From Nepenthes gracilis (Eukaryota > Streptophyta > Magnoliopsida > Caryophyllales > Nepenthaceae), in assembly GCA_033239525.1 (NCBI GenBank), contig BSYO01000004.1, positions 19,196,037 through 19,260,036 on the forward strand: 64,000 nt of DNA, in the 5' to 3' direction. Of the stretch, positions 48,217 to 60,191 are shown in pieces. Positions within the stretch are counted from its first letter, which is position 1, and each line of letters opens with the position of its first letter. Under the pieces are notes generated by a model. That model was not told where the DNA came from. It did not search any database and saw nothing but the letters and a program-made list of their open reading frames with translations. Both the position numbers and the translations under genes were made by a program.

Positions 48217-50843
48217 CATGCCGTCTTCTTGATTCGCTTGGCTTCGTTGCCATCGTCTGGCAGGATCCCTTCGTTCAGGTATTTCACATACGATGTCATC
48301 CAATTACTTTCCATGTCGACCCGTAGCACCTTTTTGTCTTCGGCGTCGATGCTAGGTGCGGTCAGGACTTCCATGGGCTCTCTCGCGTACTGCTCCATGG
48401 ACCTGGTGGCCGCGTCCCGGGCAAGTTGATCAGCGTGCTCGTTGTCCGATCTCGAGATGTGTTCGATCTCAAACTGACCGAACTCAGGGATCAGGGCCTT
48501 TACTCTCGCCAAGTACCTCACAAGCTGTGGGTTCGAGGCGTCAAAGTTTCCCTTCACCTGATTGACCACAAGTTCGGAGTCACTGTGCACGACCAACGAC
48601 CATGCGGAACACTCCTTCGCCAGTCGCAGGCCCGCGAGGAGGGACTCGTATTCCGCCACGTTGTTCGTGGCCGGGAAGGCCAGTGTGACGGAGTATGTAA
48701 TCTCCATGCCCTCGGGCGTCCTTAGCACCACACCAGCTCCACTGCCTGCCTGGGTAGATGATCCGTCGACATTCAGGGTCCATACAGGAGGATCGCGGTC
48801 TTCCGTGCTTTCTGGGTTGTGGTCTTCTTCCTGCGCTGGGGTTGCCGCTTCCACGATAAAGTCGGCCAGAGCCTGTCCTTTCACGGCTAGGCGGGGCCGG
48901 AACTCCAGGTCGAACTCTCCTAGTTTGATAGCCCACTTAACCAACCATCCGGACGTTTCCGGCTTCTGCAGGATCGACTTCAGCGGCTGATCCGTCAGTA
49001 CGACGATCCGGTGCGACTGGAAGTAGGGCAGCAGTTTCCGCGTCGAATAGACAAGCGCGAGCGCCATCTTTTCAGCGTGCGGATAGCGGGCCTCCACATC
49101 CGTCAGCACCCGGCTTACATAGTACACTGGCTGTTGTCTGCCTTCATGCTCCCCAACCAACACTGTGCTGAGGGCCGCTGCCGATGTGGCTAAGTAGAGG
49201 TAGAGATCTCCTTCGCGCGGCAAGCTTAGGAGAGGTGCGCTAGAGAGGTAAGTCTTCTGTTCCCTGAAAGCTTTGTCGCATTCTTCACTCCACCTGAACC
49301 CCTGCGATTTGGTGCCCCTTAGCGCCTTGAAGAAGGGCAAGTATTTTTCCGCTGACTTGGCGAGGAACCGCGAGAGGGCTGCTATTCGCCCGGTCAGCTT
49401 CTGCACCTCTTTTATTGTCCGCGGAGGATTCAGGTCGAGGATGGCTTTGATCTTCTTTGGGTTGGCTTCGATCCCGCGTTGAGACACTATAAAGCCTAAG
49501 AATTTTTCCGAGGTCACTCCGAAGCCGCACCTGGAGGGATTGAGCTTCATCCCGTGCTGCCGGAGGACTTGAAACGTCTCGTCCAGGTCATTGACGTGGC
49601 TGCTGGCGATTCTGCTCTTCACGAGCATGTCGTCGACGTACACCTCCACGTTCCGTCCGATCTGGGCTTCGAACATCTCGTTCACAAGGCGCTGGTAGGT
49701 CGAGCCAGCATTCTTGAGACCAAAGGACATCATTTTGTAGCAATACGTCCCCTGGTCTGTCATGAACGAGATGTGCTCCTCATTTTTCGGGTCCATCCGG
49801 ATCTGGTTGTACCCTGAGTATGTGTCCATGAAACTCAGGAGCTCGTGCCCGGACATGGAGTCCACGAGCTGGTTGATCCTAGGGAGTGGAAAGCTGTCTT
49901 GGGGGCGAGCCTTGTTCACGTCAGTGAAGTCGACGCACATCCGCCACTTGCCGCTGCTCTTCTTTATTAACACAATGTTGGACAGCCACTCTTGGTATTG
50001 GACATGTCTGATTGAATCCTGCGTCAAGAGCCTCTTCACCTCTTCCCTTATGGCGACCAACTTCTCGACGGAGTGGTTCCTCCGCTTCTGCCGAACGGGC
50101 TTTCGGCTCGAATCAAGGCCCAACTTGTGGACGATAATCTCGGCCGGTATCCTCGGCATGTCAGCGGGGACCCAGGCAAACACGTCGAAGTTGGCCCTAA
50201 GGAAGGAGATCAACCGGTTGCGTTCTGTGGGTTGGAGAGATCTGCCCACGTTGATGCACTTTTCCGATTCATAGGGGTTTAAAGGAACCGCCTCCGTTTC
50301 TTCTCCTGACTGGGCTTGTTGCAGCAAGGTCTCGTCGCGGAGGTCAAGGTCTTCGTCTGGGCAGTATGGTATCACGGGGTTGATCTTGGACAGGTAGCAC
50401 GCCCGTCCCATCTCCTGATCCCCGAGGACTTCACCCACGCCCCATGAGGTGGGAAACTTCACCTTCTGGTGTAGGATGGACGTAACAGCTCCGAAGGTGG
50501 TCAGGAAAGGTCTTCCCAATATGGCTTTGTAAACGGATGGAAGGTCAACGACGAGGAATGCCAGCTCTCGCGTCGTAGAGCGCGGGTGGGTCCCCATAGT
50601 GACTTCCAGCCGAACTATCCCTTGCACGGGGACTGGCTCGTTGTCCAAGTCGTAGAAGGGTCCGCTTGCAGCTTTCATCTGACTTCGTTTTAGTCCAAGT
50701 TTAAAGAAGGTAGAGAGATACAGTAAATTTTGAAAACTTCCATTATCAATGAAAACTCGTTTCAGTTGGTAGTCATCCTTACCACCTGAAATGAGGGCCG
50801 ATACAACAAGGGGATCGGTATGGGGAGAGGTTACATGAGCCAT
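48217..50843 (-). pseudogene. Protease, RT and two RNase H domains of the Tat element
   Basis: Open for 875 codons. The aspartic protease motif FIDNGS is at residues 32-37. RT runs from about residue 240, with MCVDFTDVNKARPQDSF (302-318), a first catalytic Asp in SFMDTYSGYNQI (340) and YVDD at 402-405. An RT-linked RNase H follows (about 520-660) with weakened acidic sites. A second, archaeal-type RNase H follows at 688-812, with Asp in NVDGSS (693), Glu in AEYESLL, Asp in HSDSEL and Asp in HADQLARD. Two RNase H domains are typical of the Tat lineage. The reading frame continues from gag, so this was part of one gag-pol polyprotein. It would convert element RNA to DNA in virus-like particles. 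It ends at a TGA (48216-48218) at a likely former CGA. Confidence 0.9.
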
Positions 50844-50891
50844 ATCGTCGCTACTAAAGCTAATGACATCATTCCTAACCCCTATCCTCGC

Positions 50892-52561
50892 TCACTTGTT
50901 GCTGAAAGCCGGCTCCGGCTGCCCACGCCTGGCATCCGGGGCGGCCGTGGAGGAGACCATATTGACCACTCCGGTGGCCGTGCGGGCTCTCGGAGGCTCG
51001 CTGGCTTCACCATCGGAGGTTGCCGGTCCCTGTCCCTGGCTCTTGACGAATCGCTTCAGATGTCCGTGCCGGATCAGATCTTCTATCTCCTGTTGGAGGG
51101 TGCGGCAGTTCTCGGTGGAGTGTCCCTGGCAGCAGTGGTATTGGCAGTACTTTGTCTGGTCGTTGCCGCTGGGACCCTTGGGCGTCTTTGGCCACTTGAA
51201 GAACTTCTCATCCTGCATCTGCATCAGGATGTTCGTGCGGCTGTCATTCACAGGGGTCAGGGAGGCTCTGCTGTAATCTTTTCTGGGCCCCGGTGGGGGC
51301 CGCTACTGCTTTCGATGCTCTGAGAAGCGCTGGCCATCGCTGTCCCTCTTTCTTCCGTCAGATGCTTTGGGGGCTTCCGGCGGCTGGTCCACTCGCTAGG
51401 GGCGCTTCGCCTCATTGGTCTCTTCGGCCGTGATGTACGCCCGGGCGATGGCCTCAGCCTCGCGGAAGTTCTGAGGGCGCTAGTGCGACAGGTGCTTGAA
51501 GAAGTCCCCTGCCGCCAGAGTGGCGACGAAGGCGTTGAGCTTCAGCTCGTCAAAGAGTTGGGGGATCCGTCGCGCCTTGGTGATGAAACGGTTCAGGAAC
51601 CGCTTCAGACTTTCATCTGACCTTTGGCGGAGGTGGGCCAGGTGCCATGGTTGCTTTTCCTCTCTTCGGCTGGAGGCGAACTAGCTCAGGAAGCTATCAG
51701 CAAGCTCGTCAAAAGAGCGTATGGAGTTCGAGGGGAGATCGTGGAACCAGAGTAACATGTCCCCCCTAAGGGTGACGGGAAAGCTCTTGCACATCAAGGC
51801 CTCGCTCACCCCTTGAAGGGATAGGTGAGTACGGAAGCAGTTGAGGTGGTCCATCGGGTCCTTGCTTCCGTCGTATCCCTCCAGGACCGGCATCTTGAAT
51901 TTGCTTGGCAACGGTTGGGTCTGCAAGTCCATGGTGAAGGGCGATCTCCGGAGGTCGGCGGAGGAGGGTGTGGGCTTCTCCTTATGCAGGGTGTTTCCAC
52001 GCACTTTGACTTTCTCCTCCTTTGACGGATCTGTAGAGCCTCTCCGCGCATTGATGACGTCGCGGAGCTCCGTGTTGCCCTGGAGGTGTGTTCGAGTTCG
52101 TCGGGGATGGCGACTCTTTGCTTGAGTGGCTCGTTCGCCGTTGGAGCACACAGCGGTTGGCCTCCCGTTGTCGCGCGAGTTGCGGGGGTTACGCCCCTCA
52201 GGGTTCTCCTCCCGATCGTCGCGGGCGGGATGGCTTTCAGCTTCGTTGGGATATCTCCGCTTGGGGCCACCTGGGCAGCGGCGTTGTCGAGCTGGTTGGC
52301 TCACTTCTTGCGGGCCGCGGCTCGACGCTTGCCCTTCTTCGCAGTGGACGCTTGAGACGTTGGAGGGGCAGCCCTCGGCCACGGGGCTCCCGTATGTTCG
52401 CATAAGGCGCGAAGGATCAGTTTGACGTCGTCCATGTCTGCAGCTAGGCGGTTGACATCAGGCGCTGGGCGGTCGTTCTCCTAGTCCCCGACGGGGAGAT
52501 CTTCGTTTTGGGCAACGACCTCCATTGCCGAAGCGCTAGCTTGCGCTCGAGTGTTCACCAT
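50892..52561 (-). pseudogene. Gag of the Tat element
   Basis: It forms the particle that packages element RNA. The start MVNTRAQASASAMEVV at 52561 (72 bp after the LTR) is typical of Tat gag. A TAG at 52481-52483 and a TGA near 52316 follow, and the frame changes at about 52090. The capsid part reads LPSKFKMPVLEGYDGSKDP and FPVTLRGDMLLWFHDLP. Its end is interrupted by TAGs at 51681, 51480, 51396 and 51303. The nucleocapsid-like part has YCQYHCCQGHSTENC. A TGA at 50889-50891 separates it from pol, in the same frame. Confidence 0.8.
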
Positions 52562-52614
52562 CTTCTGGTTTTCTGGAGTAGGGTGGGAAAGAGACACTTG
52601 GCTTCTCGTTAGTT

Positions 52615-52632
52615 TCCCATAGACGGCGTCAA
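52615..52632 (-). promoter_or_regulatory. Primer binding site of the Tat element
   Basis: TTGACGCCGTCTATGGGA, directly after the 5' LTR. It differs at two bases from the TTGGCGCCGTCTGTGGGA form common in plant Tat-lineage elements. Confidence 0.75.
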
Positions 52633-53570
52633 TGTTACGTCCCGGGTCCTCGGTTACTGTACGGATTAGGGAGCCTTCGGATTCCTTAGCACGCGGCGGC
52701 GTCAGTCGAAGGGTCCGGTCTCCGTCGCTATGAACCTGGACCTGCACAATACAAACAACGAACAAGAGGTCAGGGGTCCGGCAGGATTTCTCCCACCGAG
52801 GCCGCTCCGACGCTCAAGTCAGCAAATTCCCGCAATGAACGAAAATGGCGCACGCTAAAGGGCGGTGCGCGGATGAATGCTGTAAAAGCATAAGAGATGC
52901 TCGTGTAATGATATGGAGAATGCAGTGAGCAGGTTGTGGAAGCCAGCTTCCTTGATGATGCCACTGGGGTGGTGACTTTCCGTGGTCCGAGTAGACGTGG
53001 GGTGAGTAATCGTGAGCTAGCTTGTGCCAGACGAAAGTGAGTCAATCTTCAGTTCTAGCTTGTTACTTTCTTGTGACCAAGTCGAGAAGAAGGAAGCTCG
53101 GAGCTCGTTAGTTGAGTTCGAGTCGGAATTAGAATCCTTTCTTCGTGGGAAAGGGGAGCCTTTTATAGGCCCTTTCCCATTGGACACTGGGCACCAGAAT
53201 GCTAGTTGTGAGGGCTTCCGTACCGCTGGTCACTGTCGTGGACCGCCGATCATATCGGTTGTCCTCTTGCCGTGGTGTGGCTTCTGGCGTTGCCGCCACG
53301 CCCGATTTTTCTGACGGCGGGGATTGGTTGGTTCTTTGTAGGCAGTGCAGAGGCCGTTAGCGGCTACGTCATTTCTTTCCTCTTTTGGCTAGTCTTTTTG
53401 CCTTTTTGCAGGTTTAAAATGAAGACATTAAATCGTCGCAGTTAGATTCTTTTTTGCCAGCGTAGAACTCTTTTTACGTTAAGTTTGCTCGGTGAGCTAA
53501 CCAACCTGCTTGTGAACCTAAACCTTTCGTGGCCTCGGGATTAACCATAAATTTGGGGCGTGGGCCAACA
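52633..53570 (-). repeat. 5' LTR of the Tat element
   Basis: 938 bp, TGTTACGTCC...GGGCCAACA on the plus strand. The part near 53300-53560 has more indels against the other LTR than the rest. A TATA box (complement of TTTTATAG) is at 53161-53168. Confidence 0.9.
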
Positions 53571-53576
53571 AAAAGA

Positions 53577-54440
53577 AAATTAAATTTTAATTGGATGAAA
53601 TTAAATTTATTATATATATTAGAAAAAAATAAAAATATATATATACATATATTTATGAGATAGTAATAATAATAAAAATATAAATAAATAAATAAATAAA
53701 TAAATAAATACAAGTTTTACGTATAATAATAATAATAATAATAAAACTAATATGTAAATTACCTAACAAACCGTGCCACCTCACCTTCTTCTCGAACCTC
53801 CTCTGCCATTCCCACTTCCCCTCGTCTCCCTCATTTCCCTGTTTCTCTCTCGCAACGGCCTCCATCGTGGCCGTTCTGCCTAATGCCCGACTTCCCCTTG
53901 TTCCCTCACCGTTTCACCTCCATGGGTCAATTTAACCCTCGCTTTTGTGGGTGTGTGATGGGAAGTGGAAGAGAGAAATCGGCTGTGAGTGGGAGAGAAC
54001 GAGAGGTGTGGTTCATCCTTGAGGCGTCGTCTTCCGTTGCTGTTGCCGATTTGTGGTTGTGCGGTCGTGTGAGCCGTCGTCGTGCTGCTGAAGCTGTGTT
54101 CCAAAATTTGAAGCCGATTCCCAAAATTGAAGCCGAATTGAAGCAAACCTCAAGCCGTGCTCTGGAACTACGAAAATCAGGCAAGTGTTCCTCTACTGTC
54201 GTTCTTCCCTAATTTTGCAAGCGAATTTTCTCTACCATCATTTCTGTTCAAATCGCAAGTAAATTTCCTCTCCGGCCATTTCTCTCTGCAAAATCAGTAT
54301 TCCTCTTCTTCTCCACTTATATTCTGCTTGTTGTTGTGAATTTGGTCGAACGGTATTCGGAAGACAGAAATCGGGAAAAACAGAGCATCGCGCTCTGTTT
54401 TTGGCCGAGAGTCTGTGAAGGAGAGATTTGTAAATTTTGG
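53577..54440 (+). repeat. Outer solo LTR, left part with microsatellites
   Basis: AT-rich start, AAAT repeats at 53682-53709, AAT repeats at 53726-53743, then a GC-richer pyrimidine-rich zone (53770-53860) and a stretch open on both strands (53883-54212). These are LTR sequences. The ORFs show no domain. Confidence 0.6.
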
Positions 54441-55130
54441 TGATTAAATTGTTGTGTGTATACGGTGCGTGGTATGGATACATGTATACAATTATTGTGT
54501 ACTGTGTGTGTATATATACGTATAAATATACATGTGCAGGGTGTGCGTGTGATGAGTCCGGGTGTGTGTTGCAGAATGGAGTGAGCAGCGTGCGTGTGCT
54601 GCTGCCAGTGGGTGTGCTGGTGCTGTGTGTGAGTGTAACCGTGGGGTTGGCAGTGCGGCTGTGCGTGTGTGTAGCAGGGGGAAGGTCTGTGATGGCGTGG
54701 GTGTGAACGGCTGAGTGTAGCCGTGAGTGTTTTGTGTGTGTGTATGTGTGTGTTCCGCTGGGCCTAGTCAGTGTTTGGTGTATGTTGGGCTGGGCTGGTT
54801 GTGTATTGTGTGTGTGTGTTGATTGTGTGTGTGTGTTGGGCTGGGCCCAGTGTGCTGTTGGTGTGTGTTGGTGGGCCTGAGTTGGGTGTGTGTCTTTAGT
54901 GGGCCAAGTGTTGGGACCTGGGCTGTGTGTGTGTGTTTTAGTTAGTGTTGGGCCTGAGTTGTGGGTGTATGTTGGTGGGCCTGAGTTGTGTGTGTGTGTT
55001 TAGTTGGCCAAGTATTGGGCTGGAATTGGGGGATGGTGAACATGGGTATATGTGTGCGATATGTGCCTGTATATATATATATATATATGGAGGAATATAT
55101 ATGTATATATATATATGTGGGAATGTACTT
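54440..55130 (+). repeat. GT-rich, strand-skewed minisatellite block
   Basis: Long stretches of G and T on the plus strand, with (GT)n runs and repeated GTGGGCCTGAGTTG / GGGCTGGGCC motifs (54770-55030), then TA-rich repeats (55065-55125). It sits inside the outer solo LTR. Confidence 0.8.
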
Positions 55131-56637
55131 GGATGTATATATATGTATGTTAATGCGTAGTTATACATGTGTGTATGATAAAGAGCATAGAGAATATTTA
55201 AAGTTTGTGTATGTTGTATTTATAAAAGTGTATTAGCCTGTGTTTGGAATTATGCTGATTGTATGAAGAAATAAATATTGCCAATTAATTGTCGGAGCTT
55301 TGTTAAATTAATTGGGGATAGAAATTGAAATAAAAATATTATTGGCCTTAGTCGTAGGCATCGTCCTGGAATAAAATGGGAAAAAAATAGTGAAATAGTT
55401 GAGCTGATCATATCTCGATCCTTGTATTCCCTTTGGATGTTCTGAGATACGTTCCTTTGTGTTGGATTTGATTGTGTGAGTACGGTATGGTCAGCACCGT
55501 ACGACGTTCTATTATTGATGTTGTAAAGCTTTCTTTGCGTTATACTCAGTGTGAGTATTTGAATTCGTTGGTTTCTTACGGTCAAGGTTAAGGAGAGTGT
55601 ATGAAAATATTAAAGTAACTAGTTAAATAGGATGCTATGGTATTTAAATGTAGTCTACACTTATCCGATACTGATTTCCGTATCCTGGTGGTGTTGAGGT
55701 ACATTGCCTAGTGTGGCGGGATGCTTATGGCCCTATGATCATCGTTGATCATGATATCGTGGGTATCATGGTGGGAGATGTTAGGTTTGACGTGTGAGTT
55801 GTCTTCCGTACCTGGTAGGGTCGGAAGAGGAGCATGATAATGAGCATGCTCAGGAGACGTCTGCGGATAATGGATTTGGTCGGAGGTCAAATTTGCGAGT
55901 ATCAGGTAGCCCGTGTATGTACCTTGTTGTCGGGGGATATACGCAACCTTTGGTTCACAGTGACGGAATAAGAGCCGGGTGATTCTTTGAGATATTCTAT
56001 GATTGTGAGTACCTCATTTGTTGTGGTGGCAGTATCCTTGTGTGGATCCTGTGATATTCGGATTCAGTGGAATCCATGTTGTATTGTTATTGTGAGTATG
56101 CTGGTCGTTTTCGCTGACATATGGACCGGTGAAGTCCCCAATCGTCGTTGATGTCGGATTCCAGGGGATTACTACTGTAATTGGCACTCTTGTTGTCTTT
56201 GGCTGTACGGGCCTTGTGGGACCCATTTGCCTAGAGTCGTGTTTACGACGTGTTGCAATCTGTCTCGGATATAGTAGGTTGTCAGAGTATGTTGAGACTT
56301 TGGTAGATGGTATCCGAGATCGTTATTGTTGTTAGCATTTTTGATTATATCACTTGTTAGGCTTTGACTCACCATTGTGTTTTCTTGGCTCCAAATTGAT
56401 TTGGCAGCATTTAGCTCGGAGGAAAAACATATCAGAAGATGGTTCTGATAGCAGAATGATGAGATTTATATTGTCATTGCGATTTATGTATTTCTCTTTT
56501 GTTGGGTTATCATGATGTAGTAATTCAAAAGAATGAAAATGTTTAAAATGTGGAATTGTGATATTTTATTTTAAATTTTTAGTCCGCATGAGCGGCTTGA
56601 GCCACGTGTTTTAACTATTTAGGTTCGGGTCGCCACA
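55131..56637 (+). repeat. Outer solo LTR, right part
   Basis: Resembles the Del-2 5' LTR end. Landmarks are at 55590-55660 and 56350-56410. It ends at GTCGCCACA before the TATTA duplication. No coding content. Confidence 0.65.
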
Positions 56638-56642
56638 TATTA

Positions 56643-58450
56643 AGTCATGCAAAATAATTCAAAAATATATTTATATAGTATATATGCAAAATACACGTAT
56701 CATCCATCATAATTAAGGATTGATGACAATCTTATATCATGATATTTTAATTTCAGATATTTTGCTGCATACTTAATACACACACATATATATATATTTC
56801 TTTTGATCTTTTATAGGGATAGATCATTTCATTGTGAATGATTTATGTAATCACAATTTTAACATTATTCCGGTTTTATATTTTAGTATATCACGTTAAA
56901 ATATTATCAAATTTTGTTATTCGAGTGGTATACCTTTTAGTTTTATAATTTTATATTATTGTTTGTAGATTTTTGATATTGTAAATTTAATAATAAATAT
57001 TGGTTTTGCTAGAAAAACCTACACACTCGGAATTGTCAGGGTTCTCAATTTTTATCAAAAAATAAAGATTGATGCGCTAGAAATAATTATATCACTGTAA
57101 GCTGTCAAATATATGTATACACAATCGGTATTGCTATTGTATAAAATGTTAAGTTTGGTAAGCAAAAATCAGCGTAGGAATCGTGCTGAAAATAATTGTA
57201 TATTATTTTGTATATTTCATATTATTAGAAATGGTATTATGTTATTAATTTTAACAATTCCTAAATATTTTGTATATTTTATATTATTATATATATATAA
57301 TTGTTTCTAGCTATTATGAGAAAGGATATAAATGTTGTTACTTTTTCTGAATTGTCGACAACAGTTTGTAGTTTTTACAGTTTATTTATATTTGAAATAT
57401 GTAATTTGAATATGGTGGGCAAGCAGCGATAATGCATCTTTAGTTTTTGGAATCACATTCGTTTTTTGACAATGTCTTATTTCAATCGTACTGTCCGGAG
57501 AAATTATATTTATTTTATCCAAATTGACTTATAAATCACATATTAATTATTCTATTTTTATAGAAGCGATAAATCAAAAAAATAATATTTTATTTTAAAT
57601 ATCTATTTAAATCATTTTAAAGTTAATATTTCTTAGTTTTTTCCGGACGCAAAATGGTTTGCTTGAAAATCGTAAAATGATTTGCAGAGGAAATCGTTTT
57701 AAATTTCAGGATGGATTTACAGAATCACTTCTACCGTCGTTCAATTTTCATTTTCATAGAATCACTCCTATAATTTTTATTGCCAATACAATAAATTTGG
57801 TACGGAACTTAAGCTGCAGTTTATTTGTGATACTAAAAGAGCAATGCAATATCAGAACACTCTGTTTTATACGTGTCTGTATCGTCGGCTTGGGACGACA
57901 CTAAAGCATGATTTTACATCTCAACAAACCTCACTGTCTGAATTTTGACGTCTGAACTTTAACGTCAATGATTGAATCTTTACAGCTCAATGAATAAAAC
58001 ATCCAGGCATCACCGTTTGAATTTTACATCATCACAAGGCAAAACCTGACTGTTTGTTAACCAACTTGACTGTTTAAAAAATAATAAAATAAAAATTTTT
58101 TACATTGGTAAAAAAACATACTGAATCTGACTGTTTATTATAGGCTCTTCAAGATGATTAACTTTTTAATATTTTTTTTAAAATAATTTTTCAGGTGTTT
58201 TGTATCGTTACATGCTTCATAACTATTGAAATCTCCTTAATAATTTCTATTATGCCCGATGATTGACCTTCATCAACATGAATGGTTGTGAAATTCTAAG
58301 CCAAATCACCAATACCTGAAAATCTCATTTCTAGCTTCGTTCGCCTCACAAAACTAACATCCATTCAAAGAGCATTACCCATGAAATTTGACGCTACCGG
58401 TCTAGCCTAAGTTTGTAAGTCCTTTCCAACTGGAAATTGTTATGTGTTGA
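56643..58450. other. AT-rich intergenic sequence
   Basis: Nothing recognised. Short open frames at 57113-57310 and 57659-57904 have no domain and AT-driven composition. Confidence 0.4.
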
Positions 58451-59830
58451 TGCTAAGATTTATGCCCAGTCCATTCGAGTCCATATTTGCATAACATATG
58501 TTTCAGGAATTTGGATCATCTCTATAATGGTCAATACTTTCAATGTATGATGACACATTATTCTAACAATATCAAATAGATGGCATCTATATTTAAATAT
58601 TATACTAATTAACTTGTAAAATACTTTGAATGAAATATCCGAGTCTATGAACACTACAATAAAATAAATACAATCCTCACATGTTATTACACACAATTCA
58701 GGGATCTCTGACAACTCCGACTGTACATTCTTGAAGATTATTAGAGTATAAATCTTTGTGACCTACTTCATTAGTAAACAAGGAGGCTAAATGGATCAAT
58801 CACTTTTTGTCTAAACTCATATTCGGCCATCAACACCTTATGCCTTTTTTCTCCAACAATTTAGCAAAATGATTAAAAAATTACGCATATTAAGGTCATA
58901 TTTGAGACGTTTTTTAAGATTACTGTTTAGACTTTCACTAAATTATATACTCCATACGCCTAACGTCAAAGCATTTTTCATAGAGTATGTGGTGGCCTAC
59001 TTGTGCTTTAGATAGTAAATGCTGTCTAATCAAAACTATGAGCGACTCTCATTTTTATTATACACCGTTCTTACATATGCACACTCAAATTCGTATTTAT
59101 CAGTGCAGTGAAATATATAACTCATAAATTCTGAAAGTAAGTTATCACGTCCCACTAGATACTTATTAATTTTTTGTGACATATGCCACGTATACAAATA
59201 TATTCTTATTAATAGTTGGGTAAATATCACAAGGTATTTGACATTCCTAATATTTTTATTACCTTTACAATCCTCTCAAAAACTGTACCTGTAGTATATT
59301 CATATCACTTATGATGTCCCTCCTTTGTAATGGCTTGAATACTATTCTCTATGATGGCCACTTGACTACAAGTATCACACTTCAAGATTAGCGACCTCAA
59401 CCTCTAGATTGGAATAGGAATTAAAAATATATATATCATCCTAATGTATTATAAACTCTCATTTATTCGGATACTTTAAATTCTTCACACATTCTACTTT
59501 ATTTATCCATAAAATATCAATAAAATATACATAGGCAGTTTAAGGTGACACAAAGAATAGATCACCACAAGAATAAGAAAAATTCAAAAATAAGCTAAAT
59601 ATGTGATGGAACTCCTTAATATTTTATTCGAGCCTTAACTACCCTCTTGATATACCAATCCTATTTCTAATATTGTAAAATACTTCTTATTTTCTCACTC
59701 CTAGACAAATTTCACAATTACCAATTTTGTCCAATCCTCCTAGCTAATTTCGTGATGGTCCAATCAAAATAATAAAATACTTTCAGTTTTATACTTAACT
59801 AACTTATAAGTTATATATATATATATATAA
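58451..59830 (-). mobile_element. LTR-like repeat related to 38325-40700 (limits unclear)
   Basis: AATAGTTGGGTAAATATCAC at about 59211 and the following 150 bp resemble AATAGTTGGGTAAATATTAT at about 38967, in the same orientation. Ends and target duplication are not visible. Confidence 0.35.
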
Positions 59831-59998
59831 ACAAAACCACGACTGTGGATTGAGGACAGAAACCGTAAATTAACTACACATGGCTATAATTTCATCATAC
59901 ATATGCATACATGTGTATGTCCTATACATACACACATGCATAAATACACACACTCTCTCTTGCAGCATGCCTCATTCAACAGTCAACGTCCAATACCT

Positions 59999-60031
<33 letters not shown>
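59812..60031. repeat. Two (AT)n microsatellites
   Basis: TA repeats at about 59812-59828 and 60007-60031, with CA/CT-rich sequence between. Confidence 0.85.
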
Positions 60032-60032
<1 letters not shown>

Positions 60033-60191
60033 GTCTGGAAACATAGCGACACAGCATTGTATCAATTAGCCGCTTCAATGCTGCGCCAAAGCAAAGAAAA
60101 TTATATGCCACATTATTAATGGCTCACTACAACATTACACAGGGACCTTCATTTCCAGTTACTGCAGATAAAAAAGAAATGAGGAGTAACT

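Larger units (their letters stand above)
40820..53570 (-). mobile_element. Tat-type Ty3/gypsy retrotransposon, nearly complete
   Basis: 12.75 kb. On the minus strand the order is 5' LTR (53570-52633), PBS (52632-52615), gag, protease, RT, RNase H, second RNase H, integrase, antisense ORFs (plus strand), PPT (41772-41785) and 3' LTR (41771-40820). The 5-bp target duplication AAAGA is at 40815-40819 and 53572-53576, with one extra A at the right junction. Gag-to-integrase lies mostly in one frame broken by stops. The element is much more GC-rich than its surroundings. The LTRs show seven differences in their first 80 aligned bases, six of them transitions, so the insertion is not recent. Confidence 0.9.
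40793..56637 (+). mobile_element. Outer solo LTR, split by the Tat element
   Basis: It starts TGTAATGTCCGGAT at 40793 and ends GGGTCGCCACA at 56637. The flanks TATTA (40788-40792) and TATTA (56638-56642) are identical. Without the Tat element and its duplicated AAAGA it is about 3.09 kb. Its 3' half (55400-56637) resembles Del-like LTRs. No PBS, PPT or coding sequence is present, so it is a solo LTR left by recombination. The Tat element entered 27 bp from its left end. Confidence 0.8.

Noticed and set aside
53883..54212. Plus-strand ORF of 109 codons with GC-rich composition, possible host exon
   Set aside because: Inside the outer solo LTR between its proven ends. Open also on the opposite strand, no domain.
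54988..55236. ORFs rich in Cys, Val, Tyr and Ile
   Set aside because: Translation of GT and TA simple repeats.
57659..57904. 81-codon plus-strand ORF
   Set aside because: AT-rich chance frame without recognisable motif.
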